This document shows positions 63,462-64,000 of a stretch of 64,000 nucleotides of DNA, one piece after another. The position numbers and the translations under genes are program-made. Origin of the DNA: Mariniblastus fucicola (GTDB lineage: Bacteria; Planctomycetota; Planctomycetia; Pirellulales; Pirellulaceae). The notes below the pieces were generated by a model. It was not told the origin of the DNA and ran no database searches. It worked only from the letters and a program-made list of their open reading frames with translations. The DNA lies in the NCBI RefSeq assembly GCF_008087665.1, contig NZ_CP042912.1, positions 2,542,001 through 2,606,000 on the forward strand. Direction: 5' to 3'. Numbering within the stretch: position 1 is the stretch's first letter; every line of letters begins with the position of its first letter.

Positions 63462-64000
63462 TTATTCTGTGATTACCGTGCCGATTCCGCTGGACGTGTA
63501 CACCTCCAACAGCAGACCGTGACGCAAATTGCCATCGACAATGTGCACTTTTTTCACGCCTCTGCGAACGGTTTCGATGCAGGCTTCGATCTTTGGAATC
63601 ATGCCACCGGTAATGACACCATCTTTGATCAATTGTTCGGCCTGAGCGATTGTCAGCGACGAAATTGAAGACGTTGGATCATCCGGATCTCGCAAAACTC
63701 CCGGAACATCACTGATAAAGACCAGCTTGTCCGCGTTGAGTTGTTGCGCCACCGTCGTCGCCACGGTGTCGGCATTGACGTTCAGCTTTTGACCGTCTTC
63801 GGTTTCGCACATCGACGGAATGAAAGGCGTCTGTCCGGCATAGCAAAGATTATCAATCACCAGACGATCGACTTTGGTCACCTCGCCGACAAAACCAAGA
63901 TCGACCTCGGATCCATCATCGTCCATGAGCTTCAGCAGTTGACCGTGAAGCACAGGCGTCGATTCGAAGTTCAACGTCATCGCCCGGCCGCCGATTTTTT
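63462..64000 (-). CDS. argB: Acetylglutamate kinase (partial, 5' end outside the window)
   Basis: The C-terminal part of acetylglutamate kinase, which phosphorylates N-acetylglutamate in arginine synthesis. The frame stays open to the window edge. Visible segments are VDLGFVGEVTKVD, LNVNADTVATTVAQQLNADKLVFISDVPGVL and GGMIPKIEACIETVRRGVKKVHIVDG, all typical of the amino-acid kinase fold. About 180 residues are in the window, so roughly 110-120 N-terminal residues lie beyond. It is followed by argF after 24 nt. Confidence 0.92.
   Translation of the reverse strand, partial: KIGGRAMTLNFESTPVLHGQLLKLMDDDGSEVDLGFVGEVTKVDRLVIDNLCYAGQTPFIPSMCETEDGQKLNVNADTVATTVAQQLNADKLVFISDVPGVLRDPDDPTSSISSLTIAQAEQLIKDGVITGGMIPKIEACIETVRRGVKKVHIVDGNLRHGLLLEVYTSSGIGTVITE

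Noticed and set aside
1-64000. Search for CRISPR arrays, tRNA and rRNA
   Set aside because: No spaced direct repeats, tRNA TpsiC-like segments or rRNA sequence were noticed by eye in the gaps. A tRNAscan or CRISPR finder was not run.

Overview
The window looks like a chromosomal segment of a marine planctomycete, probably family Pirellulaceae or a close relative. The evidence is the paired DUF1549/DUF1553 and DUF1501 proteins, a PEP-CTERM protein, a dockerin protein with an N-terminal LEARKLLSG-type planctomycete export motif, an ECF sigma factor coupled to a membrane Ser/Thr kinase, a Na+-pumping NADH dehydrogenase and an algal-polysaccharide hydrolase. GC content is moderate and codon use is even across the window. 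No rRNA, tRNA, CRISPR array, phage block or transposase gene was recognised. The species is not identified.

Layout. 0.3-6.4 kb: complete nqrABCDEF operon closed by an intrinsic terminator. 6.5-11.1 kb: a palindromic repeat element, a PEP-CTERM protein, and an ECF sigma factor/Ser-Thr kinase pair. 11.1-23.8 kb: a compact minus-strand biosynthetic operon, in transcription order Sfp-type phosphopantetheinyl transferase, a 2275-aa A-PCP-KS-AT-ACP-aminotransferase hybrid, a 1118-aa C-A-PCP NRPS (glycine-type code), and two alpha/beta hydrolases that resemble the exosortase-A-associated hydrolase pair. 24.0-34.6 kb: a dockerin GH86-like agarase/porphyranase, lpxI, lpxD, a GT4 glycosyltransferase, and a barrel plus beta-helix surface protein. 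34.6-43.3 kb: a divergent LarA/DUF2088 protein with a LamG-like membrane protein, a nucleotidyltransferase-HD protein, and an ECF sigma factor coupled to an anti-sigma/cytochrome/DUF1549/DUF1553 fusion and a Tat-exported DUF1501 protein. 43.4-47.6 kb: a small membrane protein and the Tad pilus motor genes cpaF-tadB-tadC. 47.7-52.8 kb: GH20 hexosaminidase, cupin, a secreted unknown and a BBP2-like porin. 53.1-56.0 kb: a fused MlaF-MlaE lipid ABC transporter with an unusual membrane-anchored partner. 56.2-64.0 kb: HEAT-repeat protein, aspS, a PilZ protein, a secreted esterase, a GNAT acetyltransferase, argF and the 3' part of argB.

Main observation. Two copies of a ~138-bp element with 15-bp terminal inverted repeats and an internal long hairpin lie at 6471-6608 and 16178-16316. 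Each supplies the last codons and the stop of a minus-strand gene. The second lies between the aminotransferase end of the hybrid synthase and the condensation domain of the next protein, and is flanked by a possible 6-bp target duplication (ATGGCA). Removing the element plus one duplication copy on paper joins the two genes in frame with no stop codon. This suggests that the two proteins were once one McyE/MycA-like megasynthase that the element split.

Other points of interest are the direct coupling of an ECF sigma factor to a transmembrane anti-sigma-like/cytochrome c/DUF1549/DUF1553 fusion, the exosortase-type hydrolase pair attached to an NRPS-PKS operon in place of a thioesterase domain, and the single-chain MlaFE transporter whose partner shows no obvious MCE domain.
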